DNA from: Bombyx mori
Lineage: Eukaryota; Arthropoda; Insecta; Lepidoptera; Bombycidae
DNA: 64,000 nucleotides
Direction of reading: 5' to 3'
Assembly: GCF_030269925.1 (NCBI RefSeq)
Contig: NC_085126.1
Location: 7,752,501 to 7,816,500, forward strand
Both the position numbers and the translations under genes were made by a program. Positions 22,690 to 57,300 of the stretch are shown here, in pieces (the stretch's first letter is position 1; each line of letters opens with the position of its first letter). The notes under the pieces were generated by a model, which did no database searches, was not told the origin of the DNA, and saw nothing but the letters and a program-made list of their open reading frames with translations.

Positions 22690-24300
22690 TACGTATAAAA
22701 AAAAAACGCTTACAATGAGCATTAAGAAGAAAACGGGGTTGCCATTATTATTTTTTGTAAAACTACTAAATTTGCTATAATCATATTGTGGTAGCCCCGA
22801 GTTAGTATACCATAAATAAAAACAAAGTCGTATCTATTCGTTTAATTATTGACTTACAATAGTGCACTTACACGATTAGACGAATTTTTATGTTCATTAA
22901 CTATATATGAAAAGTTAATTACATTATTGGTAAATAAAAACTGAGTTACATCAAAAATATCGTTTGGTCACCTTTATTGGCAGGTTTCTTTGAGAAAAAC
23001 ACAGCGCACATTCCAACTAGGATATAAAGGGCGCAACGAAGATTCTCGAAGCCGAAACGGGAATCGATCGATTACTTTAGACAAAACCTAAAACTGTATT
23101 CTTGTTTCGTTATGGTAGATTCGAATTTCGAGAACCGGCTGTGTTACCCTAAAAGTCTGACAGAGAGAAAACGCCCCAAGCTCTTCACTCAGTCGATTCA
23201 TAATTGCGTGGAATGAATAATACTTTTGTGAAATATGATTAACAAATTGCAATCAGCATATGTGTTTATTTTCGAAACGCCCTACCATTTCAGAGCACGA
23301 GGAAATATATACTAGAATAATTTCATATCACTCATATGCAACTTACAAAAATACCAAACGAGATACCATGATTGCTGAAAATTATAGTGTGTTGCAAGCT
23401 CAAAAATATCAGACCGTTTTTGTAGTTTTTTTTTTAAATTCATGCTCATATAATTTAATTAACTCTTCATATTTCTATTGTTTTATACACACAGCACACA
23501 TCATCCTAACGAACCGCTGATATAGATACAAGTGATCATAGACAAAACATTTACATTCATTATTTTTCCAAACTAAAATGTCAAGTTGTCAAAAGATATT
23601 CACGTCAGTATTCTGTCAACTTTTTGCATTAAAAATCTGTTTTTTTTTAAAAATAACTATATCGTATTGTGATATGTAAAAACGTCTTCGTAGCTTTGAT
23701 TTGAACATCAAATTAAAATGATATCAAAACATTCCTATTCGAGTCTGAAAAATATTATAAATTTTATAAAATTGAAAGAACACAATCGAATATCATAATC
23801 TTAATCATAATCATCTTATAAAATAAAAACATTAAAACTAAAAAACTAAAAAATAAAATATGATTATATTTTTACTAGATACTCGCTTCCGCCATTGCTA
23901 ATTAATTATTTAAAAATATAAAACACACCGACTGAGATCTGTCACTCACTTTTTTTAGAGTTTTAATTATTATTTTTTTAATTTTATTTTTACTTTTATT
24001 TATTTTTATCACATTAATATTGTTGTTAAATACTGCTTCCTCTTAGGTGCGTCGTGTCAGAGATATGTTGGTACGAGGATCACTTTTTTGTTTTTAGTGG
24101 AATATTTTGAAGGCTGGCAACACCACGCTTTGGGGTGACAAGCGTTACTGTTCTGAACGTGTATTTAAGTGATGAGTCCTGTTGGAAAACACTTTATTTA
24201 AATTACTCGTGGATAGAGTGGCCTTTTCACCTCTCTCTCTAACACTACTGCCGTGATAGAGATAGATATAAAAACGCCACGGGATAACATCGTTCTAAAC
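22690..24300. other. AT-rich stretch without recognised gene
   Basis: Nothing supported. Open frames here are short and compositional. Confidence 0.4.
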
Positions 24301-24307
24301 TTGCAAG

Positions 24308-24658
24308 CACAGTAAAAACTCTTTATTCGCGGGGCGTATATTTTTGCGAATATAGAAACCGTGAATATGGAATGTGTGAGTGACAAAATAAAACATACTT
24401 AGACACAGTCGCAATAAGATCTATTTTAGTTTTTTATTAGTAGTCGATTTTATTTAATAACGCATTTGCAACGAATATTCGGTTGGATATTGGATTCGGT
24501 TGGATACGATTGGAATCCTTTTTGCCAATGTGTATGTATTAGATTCGCGAATAAAGTAATTTGTTACCGCGAATACAGGAATTGGGTCGCAATTTTAAAA
24601 ATCCTCGACTAGTAAAAACCCGAATGAATGATGCGCGAATAAGGAGCTTCTACTGTAT
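24308..24658. mobile_element. pogo/Tigger-like MITE
   Basis: The left end CAGTAAAAACTCTTTATTCGCG is mirrored by the right end CGCGAATAAGGAGCTTCTACTG. Internal words such as GCGAATA and GCGAATACAG recur. The terminal CAGTA...TTATTCGCG pattern is typical of pogo/Tigger-type ends. There is no transposase frame in the ~350 bp. Confidence 0.6.
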
Positions 24659-24679
24659 ACGTTATGTTGTACATTTGAA

Positions 24680-24785
24680 ACTTTGATCTAATGTCTCAAG
24701 GCGAGTGGCGGCGTGCAGTTGTGATGTCTGTGGGCCTCATCACCGGTGGACCGTGAGGTCGTACGTCCATTAAAACGCACTAAAA
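24680..24785 (+). mobile_element. Very diverged Bm1-like 3' fragment
   Basis: The order ATGTCTCAAGGCGAGTGGCG, GATGTCTGTGGGCC, GTGAGGTCGTACGTCCAT follows the Bm1 tail with about a third of bases changed. Confidence 0.4.
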
Positions 24786-25136
24786 ACAAAAGTTTATTTT
24801 TATACGACTATAAACAATACAAGTCAACAAAGCTGTGATTATTGTAATAAAAATAAATATTCTATAATGAGTTTCGAGAAAGCGATAAAACGTTCCGTCT
24901 CGTTCTGACCAAAATCATATACATGTATATTCAGGGAGAGAGAATAAGAGAGATATATATATTAGACATGCAACAGCTGATCTAAATAAAATCTTTATAG
25001 ACTTATCGCATTATTCGGTTATCAGTTTAGTGTTAACTAACTCAATCGGCTTCCACCAAATAGATTTTGTAATGTTTCAGAGTGTGACCAGAACATAAGT
25101 ACGAATATAGTCAATCGAGCGACTAATAATAATATT

Positions 25137-25142
25137 TTTATT
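25137..25142 (-). terminator. PHAF1: Possible poly(A) signal of PHAF1
   Basis: AATAAA on the minus strand, ~380 nt downstream of the PHAF1 stop codon. A variant ATTAAA lies closer, at about 25290. Neither is confirmed. Confidence 0.3.
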
Positions 25143-25522
25143 CTAATTAATGTAGATTTCGAAATTATTCTCTAACGGCGCCCCTAAGTGCTTTTTGTAT
25201 GTATGTACATGTAGATCTCTGGTTTCCATAGATCTAATAATCTCAGTTTGGGGGCAAAAGAACACATGAATTACCAAAATTTTTTTTTTAATACTCCGGC
25301 GACTTTTTGCCCTATTTAAAAACGAATCGCATCGTAAATCTGTACGGCCCGCGACACTAGCTCCAGCACGCCGCCGATTGGCCGCCAGCCGGGGACCCGG
25401 GCGGACAACGAATCACGCACACACGACTCGACGTAAAGACGAAAGCACTTAAACAAAAAATCATTTTTGGCGACGGTACTTTTGTTCTGCGCACCGTACG
25501 TCGCTCGGGGCGCGCGCGCGTG

Positions 25523-47223
<21,701 letters not shown>

Positions 47224-49149
47224 CTTGTAAGAAACACTGAACACAAACTAAACTAAGTAACTTTCACTACAAAAAAACGTTTTTTAACGTTAAAATGCGA
47301 AATTACGCTGCCTTTTCTTTGTTTGCCAACTGTAGTTTTCAACCATTTTGTATTTGTCAGAGGAACTGTCATTACAAACAGCTGATTGTATTTTATCAGG
47401 GCCGTACTTAAACAGGCAGTCTCAAATTGGAAAAACTCTCTCATCAAACTCTATCACTCAGATTTCAACTTGAACCATATTCTGAATTTGGAAAAAGGTT
47501 TTACAGTAAAGCTCTGCTGAACCCTGTTTCGTTTAGCGCTGTTTCAGTTTAACACTCTTTTATTTAAATTGTAGGATGTTAGGATTGTAGGATTAAAATT
47601 GAACGCAGCTCCCCCAGTTTCCCGAAATCCGATTTTATATGTACATTCGTTTATTATATTTCTATATTTGTACTGAAAAAAATCGTTTTATTTTTATAAA
47701 AAACATAATTAATAAAATTAATCATTAAAATACCTGACCAATTTTCTACACATCTTCCCTTAACCCTAATATTTACATGATAAAATAACCACGTTTAACG
47801 CTGCTTCATATTACGCTCCAATTTTATGGAATGTATACTTCGGGTTACTTGAATTTTTGAATTATAATTATATTCAAACCATAACAGAAAAATGTTTTAG
47901 TATTGACTTTTTGATTGATAAAGATAACGTTAAGTAGCTGTTAATTTCAGTTATACAAATATTAATTTCAATCAATACTATAACACCTGGAATTTACAGT
48001 CCAAACAACACTCCAAAAATGTTTTGAAAAATAATTTTAGCTTAATACGGTCCTGATTGTCTTGAATGACGCATGCGTACCAACCAACACAAAGCACAAT
48101 GTTGTAGGCACTGTATTAGCGGCATCTCATTTTTCTACAGACTTTTCATATAGTTTGTCTCTTTTACATCAACAGTTTTCTTGCTATATTAGTCTTACAC
48201 ACAGAAAAATGATAGCTCTTTCTCACTTTTCTGAAGTTGTTATTGATATTCTGAACTATTCTGAAGTGAACGCCACTTTGCATCGGAGTAGATGGTGTAG
48301 GTACGTGACAGTCCATTTCTGTGCCAAATAGTCTTCAATCAAAAGATTCACTAACAACAAAGCAATGTACTGTATTCATTTGAAACGTATTTCATTAACT
48401 GAAGCGATTTCATGGTACTTTCAGCCAGATCACTGTCTCTTTGGCTGACCAGACAGCCCGTCTAGTATTATAATAACCATTCTAGAACAAAACATTAAAA
48501 TTATTTGTAAAGCACAAGGACCGGGAACGTGACTTTCGCTTCACTAGCTTCCCGCCATTCTCAGATAACCTTGAAGCGATCGTCGCCTACGCACGCTTCT
48601 AACGTAGTATTGTGTAATATTTATTTACATCGAAATAAACACGCATATTTTGTGTACTACGTTGTAACACAGAATTAAAAACAAATGTTGTTTGTTTTGA
48701 TTAAAATATATTGTAACAGGAAAATTCTGAAATAATGCCTACGAATTCACCATTTACATACATTCGTGATTTCCTAAACACAATTAGGGCGTATTTTTTT
48801 GGTAATTCTATCTTACAAATAAGCAGTTTTTAACGAGAACAGAAGTTGTGAACATAGGTAATAAGATGTAATAGGAATGAGCATCAAGTGTATGCACTAA
48901 ATAGTATTTTAGTAACAGTTGCTATGACATAATTGAAATTCAGATTTAGAGTTGATGGCCAAATTGTATTTCGATGGCCGTCGCCGGCAGACTCATTAAA
49001 GGACGGACTGACGATAAGGCACTGCCTTTCATGTATATCATCCAAGGCATAGAGAAGCCGTTGCCATAAAAACTTGTTATTTTTGTATTTCACTTTTTGA
49101 AGTGACATTTCTTTTATCGACGTAGGGACATGACAAATACACTTTTTTT

Positions 49150-49280
49150 TTCCTACCTAAGTTGAAGCCTTGAGAGGCTATTTCAGCGTAACCTTAACTA
49201 GTAGGTGAGAGCACGGGACCCAAACCTGACGACGTTGCTAACACGAACCCTAGCAGGAGCCGTGCTTCGCAGAAACGTGA
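49150..49280 (-). mobile_element. LINE family A 3' fragment
   Basis: TTTCCTACCTAAGTTGAAGCC, AACCTTAACTAGTAGGTGAG and GAGCCGTGCTTCGCAGAA match the reverse of the family A 3' end. Confidence 0.75.
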
Positions 49281-49742
49281 TACAGAACGTACAGACGTAC
49301 AGAACTTCTGTAATCTGTAAGACAGTGGTGTACTATGAGGAATTGTTTGAGATAATCCCATAGTCCTGTTTTTACCATCGCGCCGCCCACCACCAGAGCA
49401 GAGTTCATCCGTATGGATACCCATTAAGTTAACTCACATTGCTTTTCCAGAGATCTTTTAAGCCACTTACCATCCGGATTTGAAATGAGCTTTATTTCAC
49501 GATGTTCCCTGAGCGCCCTAACATGTCATTATTCGGACAATGCACGCGGAGATTACTGAGCGGTAAGCAGCGGTTGATTCCATTCTTGGCATTGCTGATG
49601 TCCATGCACGACGGTAACCACTCACCATCGAGTGGGCTATGTGCTCATCTCCCTATAAGGATAATAAAAAAATGCCCAAATTTGCCATCCTGCCACACTG
49701 CGGCGTTAGGCTGGCTGAGCCTGGTAGTAAATGTAGTAGTAT

Positions 49743-50182
49743 GAAATCGTCGTGACCTAAAGGATAAGACGTCCGGTGCATTCGTGTCAAGCGATGCAAC
49801 GGTGTTCATATCCCGCAGGTGGGTAACAATTTTTCTAATGAAATACGTACTTAACAAATGTTCACGATTGACTTCCACGGTGAAGGAATACCATCGTGTA
49901 ATAAAAATCAAACCCGCAAAATTATAATTCGCGTAATTACTGGTGCTAGGACCTCGCGTGAATCCGCAAGGGTAGATACCACCACCCTCGCCTATTTCTA
50001 CCGTGAAGCAGCAATGCGTTTCGGCTTGAAGGGTGGGGCAGCCGTTATAACCATACTGAGGCCTTAGAACTTATATCTTTTCTTCAGGTGGTTGGCGCAT
50101 TTACGTTGTAGATGTCTATGGGCTCCAGTGACCACTTAACACCAGGTGGGCTGTGAGCTCGTCCACCCATCTAAGTAATAAA
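49743..50182 (+). mobile_element. Bm1 SINE, full length
   Basis: The head TCGTCGTGACCTAAAGGATA, the B box GTGTTCATATCCCGC (changed from TTCGAATCC), a complete body, and a tail ending CATCTAAGTAATAAAAAAA. Confidence 0.92.
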
Positions 50183-50491
50183 AAAAACCGTCATTATATT
50201 TGTATTTTTCAAACGTTTCATTATTTATACCAGTCTCTGATTCTTATAGTAGAGGGAATCCTAGATTAGATCCTAGTAGATCGAAGTCAGATGACCTTGA
50301 TAAGTGTCTAATTATTTATTCTAAGCTGAAGAGATGTAGGTACTATACCTATAATTAGTACATGTCTGGTGAAAAATACCCAATTTCAACTATATATTAA
50401 GTATATTTTAAGGGAAAAAAATTAACGAATCATCTTTATTTTTATAGGCTTTAATTTTTGTAGCTTACATTAAGTTTTACTATTTCACTTA

Positions 50492-50501
50492 TTTATTTAT
50501 T
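50492..50501 (-). terminator. GPATCH1: Probable poly(A) signal of GPATCH1
   Basis: Overlapping AATAAA hexamers on the minus strand (AATAAATAAATAAG), ~55-65 nt after the stop codon. Confidence 0.5.
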
Positions 50502-50556
50502 TCTGCCACGAACCAGTCATGGGTCTTAGTACGTTAGTTTTTTTTTTTCCTTCTTA

Positions 50557-51337
50557 TTATCTATCTTTTTTCTTTCGCTTCGAATGTTTGGACTTCTTAT
50601 GTTTTGACTTGTGTTTCTTAAGTTTTTTCTTTTTCTTCTTTTTAACTTCGTTCGCGTCGACCCAACAGTCGGAACTGGAAGAGGAGTCGATTTCTAAGGT
50701 CACGTCTTGCTTACACGTCTGACTAGCTAGGTTCGGTTTAAAATTATCCGGTATTTTAGGTCCGTAAGTTTCGTCGGGAGCCGGAACATTCTCGACTTTA
50801 TCGACTTTCGGTTGACCGTCCGCATCTTTGGGCTTTTGTTCTTGGACATCTTTATCTGGTCTCTTCCAAGAGTTTATTTCGTGGAAATCGATATTAGCGA
50901 AAATACCACGGGGCGGTGAATTGTTCCTCTCCAAATTCTTTGGCGCGTCCGCGAAATCGCGATCATTATTTTTAGTCTGACCGACGTCTTCGTCTTCGCT
51001 GTCACTGAGAAATATCGATTTGTACAAATCGATTTTATCGAATTTATTTATTGTCTCCGTCACTTGGACCCCTTCGTTTTTGTTCTGCTCCGATTCCTTT
51101 AAAAACAATTCCGCGACTGTCATCCTTTTGGGTGCGCCGACGAGTTCCGTTTTATTTGACGTTGACGTAACAGAGACAGGTCTAGTGTCAATTTTGACAG
51201 GCTCCCGATTCAGCGATTTTGACCCACTGAACGCGACTTGTTCTTTCGCGAAGCTGTCTCTGTCGTGTACTGAAGACTCCATGTACGAAAAGACGGAGTA
51301 AGAAATCTTCGGTCGCTCTTGATGTTTTTCTTCTGTA
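50557..51337 (-). CDS. GPATCH1: GPATCH1 coding exon 10 (last)
   Basis: Codons 574-833 plus TAA, with acceptor TTATTCACAG. It encodes [14 protein letters not shown], an acidic [10 protein letters not shown] stretch, [11 protein letters not shown], and a C-terminal run of Lys/His ([18 protein letters not shown]) likely to be disordered and nuclear. Upstream in-frame sequence to 51390 belongs to the intron. Confidence 0.94.
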
Positions 51338-54300
51338 CTGTGAATAAAATTACAAATGAGAATTGTCAAGTTTCGAATCCAAAGAAACATTTTTCAAACA
51401 AAATACAAAAATAAAAAGTGAATACCGTGACAGCGGTCAAACCAAAATCTGCTATGTGCAAAAACTCTATTTTGAATTAACAAGTAAAAACATTTTCATA
51501 TAAAATCTTATATGAAGGTGAATTTTTAAGAAGTATATCAAATGAAAGCTATAGATAAATATTAAAGCTATAGACACATAACAGTTTTTTTATACGGTAG
51601 ATAGGGCTGTGAACTATACGAAAAGGTCAAAAGGTAAAAATCTCAAAAAGTGCACATAGCAGATTTTGGTTTGACAACGATGATATGCCGGGTACCAAAT
51701 CAAGTTTATGAGCGACTTAAGAAATTGTATCATGAAATTAAGTCAGTCAATCTAAAAAAAAATCAACGTAATCGTCGGAAGCCCAAGAGGTTGTTCCAAC
51801 TACGCGCGGACAGGTAGGTGAGCTCACGGGCTCAACTTGACAGAATTTAGCAAGCAAGAGCTGTGCTTCGCAGAATCTACTGGGAAGACCCGGGGATCCG
51901 GCTGTGTCTATGGGTTAGTTCCCTCGTCGAACTCTTCGTTGTAATCGACGAGGACAATGACCGGTGCTTTAAGAGCCTAAAAGCACCCGGAGTGGACCCA
52001 GGAGTTCTGACAAGACAAGTTTCGGGCTACGGCAGTACTGCGGTTTTTTTTTTGGTCTTGTAAGCAGACGAGCATACGGCCCATCGCATATATAATTATA
52101 GGGGGCCGAAGTTGTTTTGACGCTCTGACGCTTCCTCAAGCCAATGTTATCTTAGAATAGATGGATGTTGAGGGGAAGACGCGGCGTGGGCGTCCCTCCC
52201 ACGAGGCCTCGACTTGTTTGAGGTCGCCTCAGTCCGCTAGGTGCCGTAATGCAGGATCGGTCATGACGAACATTGTGGGAGGCCAGTGGACGTCTATGGG
52301 CTGATGATGACAATTCCACATAATCTACAACCTGACTAATTACTGCCAGTTTTTTATTTAGTTAAATGACGTCATACTTAGTTGACGTCGCCGGATTTAG
52401 GGACGATATATGACGTCATAGTTACTCAACACCGGCCGATTCGGGGACGTTATATGACGTCATACTTACTTGACGCCGCCGGGTTGGGGGACGTTATATG
52501 ACGTCATACTTACTTGACGCCGCCGGGTTGGGGGACGTTATATGACGTCATACTTACTTGACGCCGCCGGGTTGGGGGACGTTATATGACGTCATACTTA
52601 CTTGACGCCGCCGGGTTGGGGGACGTTATATGACGTCATACTTGACGCCGCCGGATTGGGGGACGTTATATGACGTCATAATTACTCAACACCGCCCGGT
52701 TGGCGGACATTATATGACGTCATACTTACTCAACACCGCCCGGTTGGGGGACGTCATATGACGTCATACTTACTTGATGCCGCCGGGTTGGGGAACGTTA
52801 AATCTCTTGCACACGAGCGCTTCGGGCCGCCATTGTATTTCCACTCTGGTCACAGCGCCGTAGAGACCTCCCTTGGCCGCTTCTATCTGCTCAGAAGTTG
52901 CTAAGCCGTAGCCGGTGGAGCTTCTGGCGACCGCCGTCAATGGGTTCAGGGCATCGTCCGGTTCGCTGGCGTGCGTGAACCTGGCACATGAACATATTTT
53001 AGGCACTTCCGATTTTTTTTTCTCACCTAAGGTGATGGTCTAGAGCAGCGGTCGGAGAACCGTGGTAAATTACCCCAAATGGGGTAATATTAAATTTTGG
53101 GGGTAAAAATGAAAGTTTTGTGAGTAAAAAGTATATATTGAAGTGAAACTTCTTTAGAATCGTTGTGATTTCAAACTCGATGAAACGAAATGAAACGAAA
53201 CGAAAAAATAAGTCCATAGAGACATAAACACATAAATGTATAGGATTCAGCCGGCGAGAGAATAACGATGTGATGTTAACCGCGCGCGATTGCGATACGA
53301 ACCCTAGCAACAGCTGTGCTTCGCAAAATCTACCACCGGATCGGAGTCGCGGCCCATTGAGAAGATCCGGCGAGAAACTTAATGGACTGTGTCTGTGGGT
53401 TAATTCACTCGTCGAGCCCTTCGTCGCATTTCACCAGAGCGTACTATGAACATGTGCGGCTAGTCACCACCGTGCTTCCTACATCAGCCCTATACCTCAA
53501 CTACTAGCTCACTATTGACAATCTGTCAATCTGTCAACAGTGACGGTTACATTATAGTTCTTCATCCCGAAGCTAATATATTCAAGAGTAAGGCAGAAAA
53601 GTCAGTAACTCACCGACACGAGCGTATGGACATAATTAAGTGAAAGCCCCTGTAGACCTTCAGACGTGAGGGTTAAAATTTTGATAAAAAACTAATAGTT
53701 GTAGTAGTAGTAGAAGCGTATTTTGTTCGTTTTTTTTAAACTATTATTTATTTTTGATTTTTTTAGTTGAATTTAAATTTTTTCAATATTTTTTTTCATC
53801 ATTTATTTTATATTGAATTGCATCGGTCCTTAATAAGTATACCACATTTCGAGTTAATCCGACGTTTTGAAGGGGGTCAAAATCATGTTCAAAGATTCCG
53901 TTACATACTAACATACATACGTCTGAAGCTAATAAAAGCGTATTACAAATATCTTATTGTTACAAGTGTCACACATTGTCACACCGCTAAAAAATAAAAG
54001 TCTGGTACATACCTATCCTCCATAACTCCGCTCAAAGGCTTATACAATTTAGCCGCCTGCTCGAATTCTATCAGCTCTCTGTTCCTCTCCCACTCTCTCA
54101 GTCTGTCTCCTTCATCTGCCTCCACAACAACGCCCTTCAGAAACTGCTCATATCTGGACTGCTTCTTAGGGTCACTCGCAAACGGCCTGAAGACCTTAAC
54201 CAACTCCTTCCCCGAGTCTTTTATGGATATGTAATCTGGTTTTGGGACTGTCAAGTCTGTTCCGATGTGTCGTGAGGTTGCCGTGGTGATTTGGGGCTGT

Positions 54301-57300
54301 GGGGTGGAGCTTGGGGTTGGGCCAGTCGTTTCTTGGGCCGTAGCTGGTCTCTGTATGGGAGTTTCTCCTAGTAAAGCGCCTCTGGCCTGCGCCGTGAGCT
54401 CGTGGCGACCCAGACCTGATAAACCAAGGTCGATTTACTTAAAACGATTAGTAGAACTTTTGAGAAATTGATGCAATATCGATTTTAAAGATCGATAATA
54501 AGCTATACTAAACTATTGTATAAATTGAATATGAACTAGGCCGGTGACCCTGATATGGTCACTCTAGCTAGACCATCAGCTTAGGTAGAGAAAAATAATA
54601 GAATATGAATATCAATGCAATATCGATTCTAAAGATCGATACTAAACTATATCGATACGCATAAAGAGAATATGAATGATATGAAATGGTTTGTATAATA
54701 CTTATGTATTAAAGACCATCTGACGAAGAACGAAGCTTTTTTGTAAATCATTAAGCTCATCAGGGATAAGGCTTTAGTGATGAGTTTCATTTAGATGATT
54801 TAAAAAATTACCAGCATACCTTGATCCCTCCCTGGTAGTTGCGTGGGTTCGAACCGAGACCTCCTGTGTCCGGCTGGCGCGGGGCGGTAGTCTCGCGGGA
54901 GGGCGGGTGCGGGGTACGAGGGAACAGACGGCAACGGCTTCTTTGACCTGACGAATCCTTCTAAAACCTAAAGATTGAGACAAACAAACAGCTTTTATTT
55001 TCAGCTGCTACTGTAGAATATGAGCAGGGCTCTGAAACTGCTATACTTTAAGACAAATATTTCTTCTGTATGAAAACTAGCGACATCTTGTAGCGGCTGC
55101 CCCTAAACTTATATGTTGTTAAATTGTAATAATATGCATTTAAATATGGTATAACTAAACACAGAAAATAAAAATATAATAAATCATACAAGTGTTTATT
55201 TGTTACCCATACGAGTAGACAAATTGATAAAATTTTATCAATTTGCGATTTCTGAAGATTTACAATATCCTTCATTAAAAATAATATATAGGTAATATGT
55301 TACTGCCATCTACGGGAGCAATGAGAAGCTAATGGAAGCGGTGCCATCTAGTGGCCGACGCCCGTAAACATTTTTGTTTAATGCTTGAGTTTCTTATCTA
55401 TAACTAATTTGTGTATTATCTATGATATGAGGTCAATTGACAATAATGACTGTTTTATCTCTTCAAATGCTTCGAGGCAGCCGTAAATTATTAGTGGATA
55501 ACATCGTTCATAGTAAGCTATGGAATGAACTATCATCCAGTGGTCCCGGAATGCTAACACGTTATGTCAGCATATATTTGAGCCAAGTTTATAAATATAA
55601 TTAATGAGTGGTAAGACATCAGCATGATTGTGTCCCTGACATTGCTGATGACCATGGGCTTATCATGATTGGTTCTACAATCATTTAACATCGACCACAA
55701 CTCGGCAGCCTAACCTTCAGCAGCAGAAATGATAAGAAGACAAAGTTAATGAAACCCCTTACGTTTCCATTCTTCTCTTTTGCTTTGATAATCTTCTGCT
55801 TCTCCGGTTTCCCTATGGCGAAATCGTAGTGCGACATGTCTTCTGTAGCGTAAATGTCGTCATCTTCCGCCTCGAAGGCTCCCACTCCGAACGCTTGGCC
55901 TCTTATTGACACCTGTTCGAATGATGCACAGAACAGTTAATATTTTACTACTGTTCCCCTGGTAATCGAGATTCGGCTGTAATTAATTGAAATTATAAGT
56001 TTCTACACTGTTATGATTCTATTGTCACAGACTATTATTATACTTCTATATTCACAGATTTCGCTAAGACTACCTACACTTGAGACAAATATTAATAAAG
56101 ACAAACAATATTTAATCTATTCTCAATTTGACCAAAGACTATAACGCAATTAGAAAAGTTGGACAATAAACAAATAGTATGCATGCGTGTGTGTGTCAAA
56201 TACATGGTAGTGTGTGTAATGTTTTTTTTTAATCGATTTAATGTATTTATTATGCATAATTTAAAAAACAATTAGCATTCGGCACTCCTTCTCTATATTC
56301 TCTATAAGTGTGGGAAATTTCATAATCCTCCGTCCGCGCAATTTTCGTAAAAAAAGGGTACAAAGTTTTTGCTTCACGTATTAATATATAGGTTATATTG
56401 AATTGCATTTAGTCCTACCTATGTTGATAGCCTTGAGAGGCTATTTCAGCGTTGCCCTAGCGTGGAGGTGTGCTCTCAGAGCTCAATCCGGACGTGTTAC
56501 TAACACTGGCCCTAACAAGAGCCGTGCTTCGCAGAATCTACCACCGGAAACGCGACCTACTGAGAAGATCCGGCGAGAAACTCAGTGGGCTGTGTCTATG
56601 AGTTAATTCACTCGGCGAGCCCTTCGTGGCAAGTAACGGGTTCGGCGAGGACGGCGACCACACGGATGAATGAGCTGATAGCTCACCTGGCGATAAGTGT
56701 AACTAGAGCCTATAGACATCATGACCTGAATGTGCTACCTGACTTGAGATATAAGGTGAAACGAATGACTGGTTCACAGCATACATAGGCAGGATTATTG
56801 AACCTAGCCAGGCTTGCTTACAGATAGATCCGTTCACGGGTAATCAGTTTTTTTTTTATTTGAAAGAATTAGTAACGTATATGAGGATTGAAAATCTGGC
56901 ATATTTTACTTAACATTAATGTGGCTATTTTGTTTGTGACTATTTTTAGGGTCTACTCTTTTGCGAGATATTTATATACTGTAAAATATATGAAATATTT
57001 TATTAGGAAGTCGTCGTGGCCTAAAGGATAAGACGTCCGGTGCATTCGTATGTAGCGCGATGCACCAGTGTTCGAATCCCGCTGGCGGGTACAAATTTTT
57101 CCTATGAAATACGTACTTAACAAATGTTCACGATTGACTTCCACAGAGAAGAAATAACATCGTGTGGTAACAATCAAACCCGTATAAATTATAATTTGTG
57201 CAATTAATAGTGGTAGGACGTCTTGCGAGTGCAAAAAATATAAATTAAAAAAAAATTAAGAAAAAAAAGTAGAAAAATCCAGACTCACCCTCTTTCCCTT

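Larger units (their letters stand above)
47224..50490. other. Intergenic region between GPATCH1 and PHAF1
   Basis: It should hold the PHAF1 promoter and 5' UTR (near 47224-47500). No clear TATA box or CpG-rich core is seen. It also contains a LINE family A fragment (49150-49280) and a full Bm1 (49743-50182). Confidence 0.5.

Noticed and set aside
54774..54983. 69-codon minus-strand frame rich in Arg
   Set aside because: It is the wrong frame over GPATCH1 exon 7. The frame that keeps phase gives [10 protein letters not shown] and LPRDYRP.
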